DNA of 14,820 nt from JANQPX01 sp039028235 (GCA_039028235.1 JBCCIN010000077.1:1-14820), one strand, 5' to 3'; positions 1 to 8,248 are shown, counted from the stretch's first letter. The notes: a model not told the origin generated them from the letters alone. Made by a program: numbers and translations.

Positions 1-2
1 CC

Positions 3-359
3 GGAACCGATCTGAAGCGTGAGGCCGACGTCTCGGGCTTGATGGCGACACTCGCCGCCTTCACCGTATTCGGCATCACCGATGCCTATCGGCGCTTCGT
101 CGCGCCCACCACCCCAGTCACGCAGGTGATCGTCAGTGGCGGTGGCAGCCGCAATCCGGCACTGATGGCCGGGCTGAAAGAAGGGTTCGGCAATATCGCG
201 GTCGGCGCGAGCGACAGTTTCGGCCTGCCGGTGGATGCCAAAGAAGCGATCGCCTTTGCGATCCTCGCCTCCGATCGAGTCGATCGCAGGCCGACCAGCC
301 TGCCGTCAGTGACCGGCGCCAGCCGCGAGGCGCTGCTCGGGAAGATTACCGAATGCTGA
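3..359 (+). CDS. anmK: Anhydro-N-acetylmuramic acid kinase, C-terminal part (5' end outside window)
   Basis: AnmK phosphorylates and hydrolyses 1,6-anhydro-MurNAc to MurNAc-6-phosphate in cytoplasmic peptidoglycan recycling. The frame is open from the first bases of the window (it starts GTDLKREADVSGL), so the gene enters from the left. Only about 118 of the usual 370 or so residues are visible. Family hallmarks of the C-terminal lobe are clear: VSGGGSRNPALM (nucleotide-binding turn), then KEAIAFAILA, then LPSVTGASREALLGKI just before the stop. An internal Met falls within this frame but is not the start. The 3' end runs 54 bp into the convergent MarR-type gene. The identity is secure from these motifs. 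Confidence 0.93.
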   Translation, partial: GTDLKREADVSGLMATLAAFTVFGITDAYRRFVAPTTPVTQVIVSGGGSRNPALMAGLKEGFGNIAVGASDSFGLPVDAKEAIAFAILASDRVDRRPTSLPSVTGASREALLGKITEC

Positions 360-836
360 GCTCGGCCTGGCACCCTTTGGCGCCGTGAGCTCCGACGTCC
401 AGAACATCTCAAGATCGCGAAGCTGCGCATTGAGATCGCCCAGCGGACGAAGCTTCGGGTTTTCGCTCAAGGCCAAGCTTTGCTCGCTGAGCATGATGTT
501 GATGTGGCGACAAAGATCCCGCCCTTTGTCGGACAGGCGAATACGGACGACGCGGCGATCACGTTCGGAGCGTTCCTGCAGCACATAACCCGATTCAACC
601 AGGCGCTTCAGATTGTAGGTGACATTCGAGCCCAGATAGTAACCGCGGCTGACCAGATCACCGACGCTGACCTCCTCCTCGCCGATATTCGCCAGCAGCA
701 GTCCCTGCACATTGTTGATATCGCCGATCCCAATCCGCTCAAGCTCAGCCCGCAACACGTCAAGAAAACGCCGATGCAGTCGCTCGATCAGATTAATGGT
801 CTCTCCGTAGTCGTTGATTGCCATGAATGCTTCCAT
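306..836 (-). CDS. MarR-family winged-helix regulator, LdtR-like
   Basis: This is a cytoplasmic DNA-binding repressor or activator of the MarR family. The winged helix occupies about residues 42-106: NNVQGLLLANIGEEEVSVGD, the recognition-helix region around RGYYLGSNVTYNLKRLVESG, then a basic wing, ERDRRVVRIRLSDKG. The RGYYLGSNVTYNLKRL segment is typical of rhizobial LdtR-type regulators, which control an L,D-transpeptidase and cell-wall stress genes. Two starts are possible: ATG at 836 and ATG at 824. The second has GGAAG about 6 nt upstream and may be the real one (172 aa). About 30 C-terminal residues after the dimerisation helices are rich in Ala, Gly and Pro and overlap anmK on the other strand. 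A candidate promoter with an overlapping AATTGG motif lies just upstream, which would suit autoregulation. The family call is firm; the LdtR assignment is by remembered similarity. Confidence 0.88.
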   Translation of the reverse strand: MEAFMAINDYGETINLIERLHRRFLDVLRAELERIGIGDINNVQGLLLANIGEEEVSVGDLVSRGYYLGSNVTYNLKRLVESGYVLQERSERDRRVVRIRLSDKGRDLCRHINIMLSEQSLALSENPKLRPLGDLNAQLRDLEMFWTSELTAPKGARPSSAFGNLPEQRLAAGAGH

Positions 837-872
837 CGGATCACACGTGGACGATGTAAAAAAACTTGGCGC

Positions 873-902
873 ATCATATCCACCTCGATCCCAATTGGTA
901 AA
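873..902 (-). promoter_or_regulatory. Candidate promoter of the MarR-type gene
   Basis: On the minus strand a TTTACC (-35; 4 of 6) is followed after 18 nt by TATGAT (-10; 5 of 6), about 37 nt upstream of the first possible ATG. One copy of a CCAATTGG palindrome overlaps the -35 and spacer, where a bound regulator would block polymerase. Found by eye only; no transcription start is known. Confidence 0.35.
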
Positions 903-939
903 CGCCTGATTAGCGTCAAAGTCGATTCAATTGGCTAAC
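886..939. repeat. Tandem CGAT-n-CAATTGG motifs, possible operator pair
   Basis: Two similar sites, CGATCCCAATTGGTAA and CGATTCAATTGGCTAA, lie with their AATTGG cores 36 bp apart (893-898 and 929-934). They sit in the 145-bp gap between the ABC1-kinase stop and the MarR-type gene. The core is self-complementary, as expected for a dimeric MarR protein. Regulator binding here is inferred from position and symmetry, not from a known LdtR consensus. Confidence 0.3.
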
Positions 940-981
940 ATGTTTTCTTTCAACGATAAATTTTTCACGCCACGCAATGGA

Positions 982-2361
982 TCAGCCGGCCGGCTGCAGA
1001 CCTTCGGCATCGAGCGCTTTTGTCTGCCGCTTTTCGAGCTTCTTCACGTCGAAGCCGTCGATCAGCTCCATGAACAGGCGGTGCCAGTTGATCTTGGCAC
1101 CGAGATGCATGAAGACCGAGCCGAGGCCGATCGCAGCACGGTCCATCAGGACGAACTCTCGAGGCGGCGTGACGCCGCCGATGTCACGAAGCTTGCCATG
1201 GACGTTTTCGGCGACCTCGCGCCCATAGGCGCCTGAGTTGGTCTCCTCGATCAGCCTCGGCTTGTCCTCCATCAACGGCGCATAAATGAACGCGGCCCAG
1301 ATGTTCAGCGTATCGATCACTTCGTTCCTGAGATCGCTGAAGCCCCAGGTCTCATAGGCGTGCACGGCAAGATCCCGGTCACCATCCTGAAGGGCGTGGT
1401 AGAGATCGATCACACCCTGCACCAGCGTCGGTGGGAAGACGCGAATGCAGCCGAAGTCGAGGAGATTGATCCCCTGGTCCTCACGCGCCGCATAGTTGCC
1501 GAGATGGGGATCGCCGTGGATCACGGCATAGTCGTAGAACGGCACATACCAAGCGCGGAACATGTTGTAAGCAAGCGTGTCGCGCACCTCTTGCGGGGCG
1601 TCGGCGAATGTCGTCAGCTTCTTGCCCTCAAGCCAGCTCATGGTAAGCAGGCGGTCGGTCGAGAGGTCGGCCAACACGTCAGGCACGTGGATCGCCTTTT
1701 CGTTCTTCAGCATGCGCCGGTAGAGCGCCATGTGCCGAGCTTCGCGCCTGTAGTCCAGCTCTTCGCGCAAACGTTCGGCCAGCTCCTCATAGATGCGCTC
1801 CGGATTGATCGACGGGTCGTAGCGCCGATAGAGCGAAAAGATCAGGCGAAGCTGGGTGAGATCCGCCTCCACCGCGCTCTCGATCCCCGGATATTGCAAT
1901 TTACAAGCGAGCGCCTGGCCCTCTTTCGACGTGGCTCGGTGCACCTGGCCCAACGACGCCGCATGCGCCGCATCCAGCTCGAAGCTGTCGAACTCGCCCT
2001 TCCATTCCGGTCCTAATTCCGAAGCCATGCGCCGCCGCACGAACGGCCTTCCCATGGGCGGGGCCTCGGACTGGAGCTGGGCGAGCTCCGCCGCATATTC
2101 CCGCGGCAGAGCGTCGGGGATGGTCGCCAGCAGCTGCGCCACCTTCATCAGCGGACCCTTCAGGCCGCCGAGCGCCTGCTTCAGCTCTTCCGCATGCTGG
2201 CCCTTGTCGATCTTCATGCCGAGAAATTGCGAGCCGGCAAGGCGCGCAGCCAGCCCGCTCATGGTCCCGCCGACCTGCGCATAACGGCGCACTCTTCCGG
2301 TCAGCGTATTTTCCCCTCGGTCGCCAATGCGATCCGACCGCCCGCGCGGTGCGTCGCTCAT
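982..2361 (-). CDS. ABC1/ADCK/UbiB-family atypical kinase
   Basis: A 459-residue protein-kinase-like enzyme of the ABC1/COQ8/UbiB family, whose members support ubiquinone or isoprenoid-lipid metabolism. Visible motifs are LMKVAQLLAT (residues 71-80, the KxGQ signature region), the Ala-rich loop AAHAASLGQVHRA (131-143), the presumed ATP-contacting Lys in ACKLQYPG (154), the catalytic loop HGDPHLGNY (282-290) and the metal-binding LDFG (301-304). The signature reads KVAQ rather than KxGQ. The ATG at 2361 has GAGGTG 9 nt upstream. It begins 25 bp after the pepF stop, so the two are probably one operon. It lacks the long C-terminal hydrophobic tail of true UbiB and resembles the COQ8/AarF-like branch, so I do not use the symbol ubiB. 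Confidence 0.9.
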   Translation of the reverse strand: MSDAPRGRSDRIGDRGENTLTGRVRRYAQVGGTMSGLAARLAGSQFLGMKIDKGQHAEELKQALGGLKGPLMKVAQLLATIPDALPREYAAELAQLQSEAPPMGRPFVRRRMASELGPEWKGEFDSFELDAAHAASLGQVHRATSKEGQALACKLQYPGIESAVEADLTQLRLIFSLYRRYDPSINPERIYEELAERLREELDYRREARHMALYRRMLKNEKAIHVPDVLADLSTDRLLTMSWLEGKKLTTFADAPQEVRDTLAYNMFRAWYVPFYDYAVIHGDPHLGNYAAREDQGINLLDFGCIRVFPPTLVQGVIDLYHALQDGDRDLAVHAYETWGFSDLRNEVIDTLNIWAAFIYAPLMEDKPRLIEETNSGAYGREVAENVHGKLRDIGGVTPPREFVLMDRAAIGLGSVFMHLGAKINWHRLFMELIDGFDVKKLEKRQTKALDAEGLQPAG

Positions 2362-2386
2362 GCGTTCAACACCTCGATGATGAGAG

Positions 2387-4213
2387 TCAGCCCGCTTCCT
2401 GCTCCAGCCGATCGATCAGACCTTCGACCACGCCAAGTCCCTTGCTCCAGAAGTCAGGATCGGTGGCATCGAGACCGAATGGGGCGAGCAGTTCCTTGTG
2501 CCGGAGTGTGCCGCCTGCTGCCAGCAGTTCGTGATAGCGTTCCTGGAAGCCCTCGGGCTCCGCCTGGTAGACGGCATAGAGCGCGTTCACCAGGCAATCG
2601 CCAAAGGCATAGGCGTACACGTAAAAGGGCACATGGATGAAGTGGGGGATGTAGCTCCAGAAGACCCGGTAGCCATCCTCGAAGTGGAAGGCGGGACCGA
2701 GGCTCTCGGTCTGCACGCTCATCCAGATGTCACCGAGCTCATCAGGGGTCAGCTCCGCTTTCTGGCGTGCGTCATGCACCCGGCGCTCGAAGTCGACGAA
2801 GGCGATCTGCCGAACCACCGTGTTGAGCGCATCTTCGATCTTGCTGGCGAGCAAGAGGCGCCGCTGCATCGGATCGCTCTCCGCCTTCAGCACCGACTGA
2901 AAGGTCAGCTGCTCCCCAAAGACCGACGCGGTCTCCGCTAACGTCAGCGGGGTGCTCGCCATGAGGGGGCCTTGTTTCCCCGCGAGCACCTGGTGGACGC
3001 CGTGGCCGAGTTCGTGGGCAAGCGTCATCACATCGCGCGGCCGGCCCTGATAGTTCATCAGCACATAGGGATGAACGCTGGGCACTGTCGAATGGCAAAA
3101 CGCGCCATCACGTTTTCCGGGACGCGGCGGGGCGTCAATCCAGCGATCAGTGAAGAACCGGTCGACGATATCCGCAAGCTTCGGCGAGAAGCCTCGGTAG
3201 GCGTCTAGGACGATCACTTTGGCATCATCCCAGGCGACGCGCTTGTCGCTGTCTTCAGGAAGCGGCGCGTTGCGGTCCCAGTATTCCAGCCGGTCGAGCC
3301 CCATCCAATCAGCCTTGTACTGGTAGTACCGATGCGCCAGACGCGGATAGGCTGATTTGGTCGCCGAGATCAGCGCGTCCACCACCTCATCCTCGACATG
3401 ATTGGCGAGATTGCGGGATGAGATCGGCCGCTCGAACTTGCGCCAGCCATCCTCGATCTGCTTGTCCTTGGCGAGCGTGTTGGTGATCAGGGCGAAAAGG
3501 TTGACCTGGCCCTCAAGGGTCGCCGAAATCGTCCGCGCCGCCGCCTCGCGTTTTGCCCGATCCTTGTCTGACAGGATGTCGAAGACCTGAGCCGATGTCA
3601 GCTCTTCGACACCGTCCGGGCCATCCAGCGGAAAGCGCATGCGCGCCATAGTCTCGTCAAAGAGGCGGTTCCAGGCGGCGCGCCCGGTGATCGATTTTTC
3701 ATGGAGCACCCGCTCGATCTCATCATCGAGCTGGTAGGGCCGAGAGCTCCGAACATCCCTAAGCCAGGGACGGTAGTGGGCAAGCCCTTCGTCGCTCTTG
3801 ACCTTGGCCTCCAGCACCTCGTCGTCGATGCGGTTGATCTCAAGCGTAATGAACAGCAGCTTCGTGCTGATATCATTGATCCGCTCTTGCACCGTTTGGT
3901 AGAAGCGGCTGATTTCCGGATCGTCGGATTTGGCCGCGTGGAGGAGCGAGGCGTAGCTGAAGACCCTGCCGAGCTTGTCATGGATCTTTTCGTACTCGGC
4001 GATGAACGCGACAAGTGCCGCCCCATCCATGTCCGTAAGCTTGCCTTGCCCATCAGCGATCAACTTGCCGGCGCCGCTGTCGGCGGCCTTGAGGTCAGCA
4101 TCGATCGCGGGGTCGTCCATCGCGCTGTAGAGATCGGAGAGATCCCAGACCGGAAGCTCGCCTCCGCCCGCATCGGCGTTCAGTTGTTCGGCATGCTGGC
4201 GGGTCGGGATCAT
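2387..4213 (-). CDS. pepF: M3-family oligoendopeptidase (PepF type)
   Basis: A zinc metallopeptidase that cleaves short peptides in the cytoplasm. The signature LAHELGHGVHQVL contains the HExxH zinc site (His-Glu-Leu-Gly-His, about residues 400-404 from the chosen start). The third zinc ligand is the Glu in LTLAETASVFGE, about 27 residues after the first His. Upstream, CHSTVPSVHPYVLMNY matches the conserved strand of the family. I place the start at ATG 4213 because a strong GGAGG lies 6 nt before it, giving 608 aa, the usual family length. The longer frame, which would begin at 4297, has no such site. Transcribed divergently from the acyl-CoA synthetase; the ABC1-kinase gene follows directly. 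Confidence 0.93.
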   Translation of the reverse strand: MIPTRQHAEQLNADAGGGELPVWDLSDLYSAMDDPAIDADLKAADSGAGKLIADGQGKLTDMDGAALVAFIAEYEKIHDKLGRVFSYASLLHAAKSDDPEISRFYQTVQERINDISTKLLFITLEINRIDDEVLEAKVKSDEGLAHYRPWLRDVRSSRPYQLDDEIERVLHEKSITGRAAWNRLFDETMARMRFPLDGPDGVEELTSAQVFDILSDKDRAKREAAARTISATLEGQVNLFALITNTLAKDKQIEDGWRKFERPISSRNLANHVEDEVVDALISATKSAYPRLAHRYYQYKADWMGLDRLEYWDRNAPLPEDSDKRVAWDDAKVIVLDAYRGFSPKLADIVDRFFTDRWIDAPPRPGKRDGAFCHSTVPSVHPYVLMNYQGRPRDVMTLAHELGHGVHQVLAGKQGPLMASTPLTLAETASVFGEQLTFQSVLKAESDPMQRRLLLASKIEDALNTVVRQIAFVDFERRVHDARQKAELTPDELGDIWMSVQTESLGPAFHFEDGYRVFWSYIPHFIHVPFYVYAYAFGDCLVNALYAVYQAEPEGFQERYHELLAAGGTLRHKELLAPFGLDATDPDFWSKGLGVVEGLIDRLEQEAG

Positions 4214-4399
4214 GAATGTCCTCCGGGTAAGATCGCACTGCGCTTGCAGCTGATATAAGAAGCCAAGCTGGCCAATCCAGGCGCAAAGCACTATCACATT
4301 GCAATCAAGGCGTTTAAGGAGAAAAGCGCACTTTGCAGTTCGGTTGACCTCTATACGGTCGAGGCCGGGCTGCGGATCGGGTGAGAGGTGGGAGACGAC

Positions 4400-6202
4400 A
4401 TGGCAGCACCGGATTTTGGTCGCAATCTGGTCGACCTTTTCGAGAGATCAGCGGCGAAAGGCGGCGAGCAGCCCTTTCTCTGGGGCAAAGTCGACGGCAC
4501 GTATCAGCCCTGGTCCTGGACGAAGGTTCGCGATCAGATTCATAGGCTTTCGCGCGCATTCAGGGCAAAAGGTCTAAAGCCCGGCGATCGCGTGCTCCTG
4601 GTCAGCGAGAATCGTCCGGAATGGGCGATTACCGATCTCGCGATACTGCGCGCAGGCGGCGTCACCGTGCCGGCCTACACCACCAATACCACCGACGACC
4701 ATCTTCACCTCTTGACCGACAGCGGTGCTTCGATGGTCGTGGTCTCCGGCAAGAAGCTGTCGAAAGCCTTGCTGCCGGCGATCACCAAAGCCAAGAGCGT
4801 CAAGCTCCTCCTCACCATCGACGACATGACCCTGGGCACCGGCGCCGGCCTCGAGGCGATCGGCTGGGGCGAGGCACTCGCCCTCGGTGACGAGAGCGCT
4901 GACTTCGCTGAGGACCCGGCAGCGACGCTTGCCGCCGACGACCTTGCCTGCCTGATCTACACCTCGGGCACGGGCGGCAAACCCAAGGGCGTGATGCTCT
5001 CCCACGGCAACGTTACCGCGAACGTCGCGAGCGCCTACCACGTTCTGGAGGAACTCGGCCTTGGTGACGACGTCTTCCTTTCGTTCCTCCCCCTCTCCCA
5101 TGCCTACGAGCACACCGCCGGCCAGTTCCTACCGATCGTCATCGGCGCGCAGATCTACTACGCCGAAGGCATCGAGACGCTCACCACCAACCTTACCGAG
5201 GCCCGCCCGACCATCATGGCCTGCGTGCCCCGCCTCTACGAGGTCATGCGCCAGCGTATCCTGAACGGCATCAGCCGCCAGAGCGGCCTCAAGCCCAAGC
5301 TCTTCGCCAAGGCCGTCGACATCGGCTCCAGAGCCTACGAGGACCCACGGTCACTCTCCTTCGTAGATCGACTGCTGAACCCGCTGCTCGACCGGCTGGT
5401 TCGAGAAAAAGTCCGGGAGCGGTTCGGCGGCCGGATGAAGGCGCTGGTCTCGGGTGGCGCGCCCCTGAACTACGATGTCGGTCTGTTCTTCACCGCCCTC
5501 GGCCTGCCGCTCTTCCAGGGCTACGGCCAGACCGAATGCTCGCCGGTGATCAGCGTCAACCGACCGGGCAAGGTTAAGCTCAAGACCGTCGGCCCGCCGC
5601 TCCCAGGCATCGAGGTGCGCTTCGGCGACGACGGCGAAATCCTGGTACGCGGCGACGCGGTGATGAAAGGCTATTGGCAGGACCAGGAGAGCACCGACCG
5701 CGCCCTGATCGACGGCTGGCTCTATACCGGCGACGTCGGCATCATTGATGATGAGGGCTTCATCCAGATTACCGATCGAAAACGCGACCTGATCGTCAAT
5801 TCAGGCGGCGACAACGTCTCGCCCCAGCGGGTCGAAGGCATCGCCGCCCTCGAGCCCGAGATCGGCCAGGTCCTGGTCTACGGCGACAAACGCCCCCACC
5901 TTGTCGCCCTGATCGTCCCCGACCAGGAATTCGTCACCGCCTATGCCAAGGTCGAAGGCAAGAGCCACGACATCGCCGAACTGGCCGAGGACAGCGACTT
6001 CCAGGAGGTGATCGGATCGGCGATGAAGCGGGTCAACAACCGCCTGTCGCCGATCGAACGCATCCGCCGCTTCAAGATCATGTCGGAACCCTTCTCCATC
6101 GAAAACGGTATGATGACCCCGACGCTCAAGCTCAAGCGTCAGGCGATCTACCGTGAATATGACGAGATGATCGGCGAACTCTATAAGGGGCGCGTGGGGT
6201 GA
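4400..6202 (+). CDS. Long-chain acyl-CoA synthetase (AMP-forming, ACSL/FadD15 type)
   Basis: This enzyme activates long-chain fatty acids with ATP and CoA through an acyl-adenylate. It is a 600-residue ANL-superfamily protein. Motifs in order: the phosphate loop YTSGTGGKPKG (187-197), LPLSHAYEHTAG, the A5 motif GYGQTECSP (374-382), YTGD (442-445), the hinge motif DRKRDLIVNSGGDNVSPQ (459-476), and a C-terminal TPTLKLKR with the expected lysines. The phosphate loop has Gly where most homologues have the second Thr (TSGTTG). The ATG at 4400 is preferred because GGGAG lies 5 nt upstream; a GTG at 4388 in the same frame has a poorer site. Length and the LKLKR end point to the bacterial ACSL-like branch rather than E. 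coli FadD. Confidence 0.93.
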   Translation: MAAPDFGRNLVDLFERSAAKGGEQPFLWGKVDGTYQPWSWTKVRDQIHRLSRAFRAKGLKPGDRVLLVSENRPEWAITDLAILRAGGVTVPAYTTNTTDDHLHLLTDSGASMVVVSGKKLSKALLPAITKAKSVKLLLTIDDMTLGTGAGLEAIGWGEALALGDESADFAEDPAATLAADDLACLIYTSGTGGKPKGVMLSHGNVTANVASAYHVLEELGLGDDVFLSFLPLSHAYEHTAGQFLPIVIGAQIYYAEGIETLTTNLTEARPTIMACVPRLYEVMRQRILNGISRQSGLKPKLFAKAVDIGSRAYEDPRSLSFVDRLLNPLLDRLVREKVRERFGGRMKALVSGGAPLNYDVGLFFTALGLPLFQGYGQTECSPVISVNRPGKVKLKTVGPPLPGIEVRFGDDGEILVRGDAVMKGYWQDQESTDRALIDGWLYTGDVGIIDDEGFIQITDRKRDLIVNSGGDNVSPQRVEGIAALEPEIGQVLVYGDKRPHLVALIVPDQEFVTAYAKVEGKSHDIAELAEDSDFQEVIGSAMKRVNNRLSPIERIRRFKIMSEPFSIENGMMTPTLKLKRQAIYREYDEMIGELYKGRVG

Positions 6203-6295
6203 TGCCGGAAGGATGTCGCTGAGACGGTGAAGCCAGACTGAATTTCGAAGAAAGATGATCGTGACGCCGTGCTCAATTATTTGAGAAAGACCTTC

Positions 6296-6637
6296 ATGAC
6301 GGTGGCGCGCAAAGGGGCGCTCATGTCGAAGAGCGACGTGCGCACCTTCTACATCGTCCTCGCCATCAGTCCGCCGCTGATCTGGTTCTTCGCTGATACG
6401 GCACTAAGAAAAGGCGCGGAAGGCTCATGGGAGGAATATCTTTGCTGGGCCTTTGTCGGCCTCTTCGCTTCGGGCCTGCTGACCATCCCGATGACGCTTT
6501 ACGGCTATCACAATCGGCATCGAATCGATGTCGGCGACGAACAGCCCCATGACCTGACCGGCGTTCACAAAGCGGCCATAGCCGGGGCTGCGGCCGTGCC
6601 CATTCTTCGGATGATCCAGGAGTGGATCAGCGGATGA
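6296..6637 (+). CDS. Small membrane protein of unknown function
   Basis: I do not recognise this protein. It is about 113 aa, with a basic N-terminus and two clear membrane segments, one around FYIVLAISPPLIWFF and one around LCWAFVGLFASGLLTIPM. A polar stretch (HNRHRIDVGDEQPHDLTGVH) follows, then a short hydrophobic C-terminal helix ending in EWISG. The start is uncertain. ATG 6296 has GAGAAAG 6 nt upstream, ATG 6323 has AAGGGG about as close, and GTG 6269 is also in frame. It lies 93 bp after the acyl-CoA synthetase on the same strand, so readthrough is possible. Confidence 0.6.
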   Translation: MTVARKGALMSKSDVRTFYIVLAISPPLIWFFADTALRKGAEGSWEEYLCWAFVGLFASGLLTIPMTLYGYHNRHRIDVGDEQPHDLTGVHKAAIAGAAAVPILRMIQEWISG

Positions 6638-6680
6638 TCATGGAACAACCGAAACCTGATCGCTTGATCGGCAATCCGGC

Positions 6681-8003
6681 CTAATTCCCTCCTGTCGCGT
6701 CGTCGCCTTCATCGCCGAACAGGTTGGAAATGGGATCGACGACATAATCGTCGATCGTTTCGAACGTGAATTCGAGACCCGGTCGGACATAGTCGTCGAC
6801 CAACCCATCATAGAGTCGGTCGGCCGCGCCGTTGTTCCATTGTTCGCCTGCATAGATCGCCGCGCCGACACCCACAGCCGGCGCACTACCGGCGACGACG
6901 GGAGCGGCAGGTCCGGTGAAGGCCGAACCAGCCACCGTCAGTGTACCTGCACCCAAGCCGGCACCATAGCTGACGGCGGTGTCGTCAAATTCCTTGACGG
7001 CGCCGACGACCGTGTTCGTCGCCCGTTCGGTCCAGCTCGCATTTTCAGGCGTGTTGACATAGCCCTGGATCGCGCCGGCCGCCGGCTGCACGCCTAGTCC
7101 CACCCGGTTGGCATAGGTGCCGACTTTGGACGCCGCCTGGGCTCCGGTGCTCAACTGTTGAGTGGACTGTGCATTGGGTCCGTAGGGTGTCACGTCCAAC
7201 GCTTTGCTCGCGGTCATGCGCGGATCGGTGATTGTCCGGCTGAGATCCGCGCGACCCGGAAGGTTTGCAGCATTGCCGTTGGTAAGCGTATTGGCCGCAG
7301 CATGGCGCGATCCACGGTCGACATAATCACGATACGCCTCAAGCCCGCCCTGCAATCCGGCCGCAGCCTGTCCGGCAGGACCGACGAGATCCGCCGCGTC
7401 CGTCTGTCTCGCTGCCTGCTGGTCCTTCAGCCCCGCATTCACATCCTGATCGATGTCGCCGGCAAGCCTGTCATCGACCGGTCCGCCAGACGGACCAAGC
7501 CCACTGAACTCGTTCGCCGGATGATTCTCGCGCGCTGCCGTCAGCTCCGCATTGACATTATCGTCGATGCCACCGGCGAGGCTGTCATCCGGCCCGTAGC
7601 CGCGATGGCTGTTGCGACTGTCGTCACCGGAAAGCGTGTTGTCGATCGGCCCGCCGGATGGACCGAGGCCACTGAACTCGTTGGCGTGATCGCTCGCAGC
7701 TGAGGTCGAACTCGGCGGCGCGCCGACGCCTGGCGGCCCTGCCGCACGATCCGTCCGATCGTCGGAACTGTCGGTCGTATCGCGATGGTCGTCATCGTCG
7801 TCAGAAGCGTCTGCGGTCTCCGAAGGACCGGCGGGTGCCCGGTCGGGTCTGTTGGCGTTGTCCATGGCACGATCGAAGGACTCCGCCTTTTCCGCCCTCG
7901 ATTCCTTGTCTTCTCTCGCACCGCCGCGATCGTTGTCCGTGTCCCTGGAACGATCAGGTGCATCCTGGCCAAAACCGCCTTCAGCCGCAGCATTCTCCGG
8001 CAT
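6681..8003 (-). CDS. Acidic, cysteine-free low-complexity protein with internal repeats and Gly/Ala-rich C-terminal region
   Basis: Not recognised. The 440-residue protein starts at ATG 8003, with GGAGG 6 nt upstream. Residues 1-105 are highly charged and probably disordered, with runs of Asp, Arg and Ser such as ADASDDDDDHRD. Residues 107-195 hold two copies of ANEFSGLGPSGGP with a 56-residue period, each followed by weaker D-x-L-A-G-x-I-D units. Residues 343-386 form a Gly/Ala/Val-rich hydrophobic stretch (YGAGLGAGTLTVAGSAF and on), which could be a membrane hairpin or glycine zipper. The end is acidic (NLFGDEGDDATGGN). There is no signal peptide, no Cys, and no catalytic motif that I can see. 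A secreted toxin-like or structural protein is possible but unproven. Encoded divergently from the solute-binding protein gene. Confidence 0.72.
   Translation of the reverse strand: MPENAAAEGGFGQDAPDRSRDTDNDRGGAREDKESRAEKAESFDRAMDNANRPDRAPAGPSETADASDDDDDHRDTTDSSDDRTDRAAGPPGVGAPPSSTSAASDHANEFSGLGPSGGPIDNTLSGDDSRNSHRGYGPDDSLAGGIDDNVNAELTAARENHPANEFSGLGPSGGPVDDRLAGDIDQDVNAGLKDQQAARQTDAADLVGPAGQAAAGLQGGLEAYRDYVDRGSRHAAANTLTNGNAANLPGRADLSRTITDPRMTASKALDVTPYGPNAQSTQQLSTGAQAASKVGTYANRVGLGVQPAAGAIQGYVNTPENASWTERATNTVVGAVKEFDDTAVSYGAGLGAGTLTVAGSAFTGPAAPVVAGSAPAVGVGAAIYAGEQWNNGAADRLYDGLVDDYVRPGLEFTFETIDDYVVDPISNLFGDEGDDATGGN
7476..7685 (-). repeat. Internal coding duplication (ANEFSGLGPSGGP units)
   Basis: The segments 7644-7685 and 7476-7517 encode nearly identical 14-residue units differing only in a final Ile or Val. 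Synonymous changes between the copies show the duplication is not very recent while the peptide is kept, which suggests selection on the motif. A related D-x-L-A-G-x-I-D-x-x-V-N-A unit follows at residues 139-152 and 177-190. Confidence 0.7.
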
Positions 8004-8031
8004 CAAATCCCTCCGATCAAATGGGCCAGTC

Positions 8032-8061
8032 CTAATAAGCGCAAAAGCCGCAGGAATTCAA
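8032..8061 (-). promoter_or_regulatory. Candidate promoter of the acidic repeat protein
   Basis: Read on the minus strand, TTGAAT (8056-8061) and TATTAG (8032-8037) are 18 nt apart, about 30 nt upstream of the ATG at 8003. The surrounding 8050-8110 is AT-rich and carries several ATTGAA / TTCAAT motifs in both orientations, which may be regulator sites. The match to the consensus is modest. Confidence 0.3.
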
Positions 8062-8185
8062 TCCTAGATTTAATTGAAACCGCATTGAATTGTTCATCTT
8101 CAAATTGACATTTCGAGGTCAGCCAGCTTCGCCCAGGGTCCGTTTGGTCGGCATGTCGATGAATGGGCTTTTCTCGCGGCACCCC

Positions 8186-8214
8186 TTGGTTTTCCTGCCG
8201 CCTCTGCTCTATCT
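8186..8214 (+). promoter_or_regulatory. Candidate promoter of the solute-binding protein gene
   Basis: CTTGGTT with the -35 hexamer TTGGTT at 8186-8191, then exactly 17 nt, then CTATCT at 8209-8214. This resembles the alphaproteobacterial housekeeping pattern CTTGAC-17-CTATAT. It would give a leader of roughly 28 nt before ATG 8249, whose GGAGG lies 5 nt upstream. Confidence 0.42.
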
Positions 8215-8248
8215 ATGCATCAATCCTGTTGACGTTTCGGAGGCGATC

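Noticed and set aside
4341..4370. TTGACC upstream of the acyl-CoA synthetase, considered as a -35 element
   Set aside because: No acceptable -10 hexamer lies 16-18 nt downstream; CTATAC is far too close.
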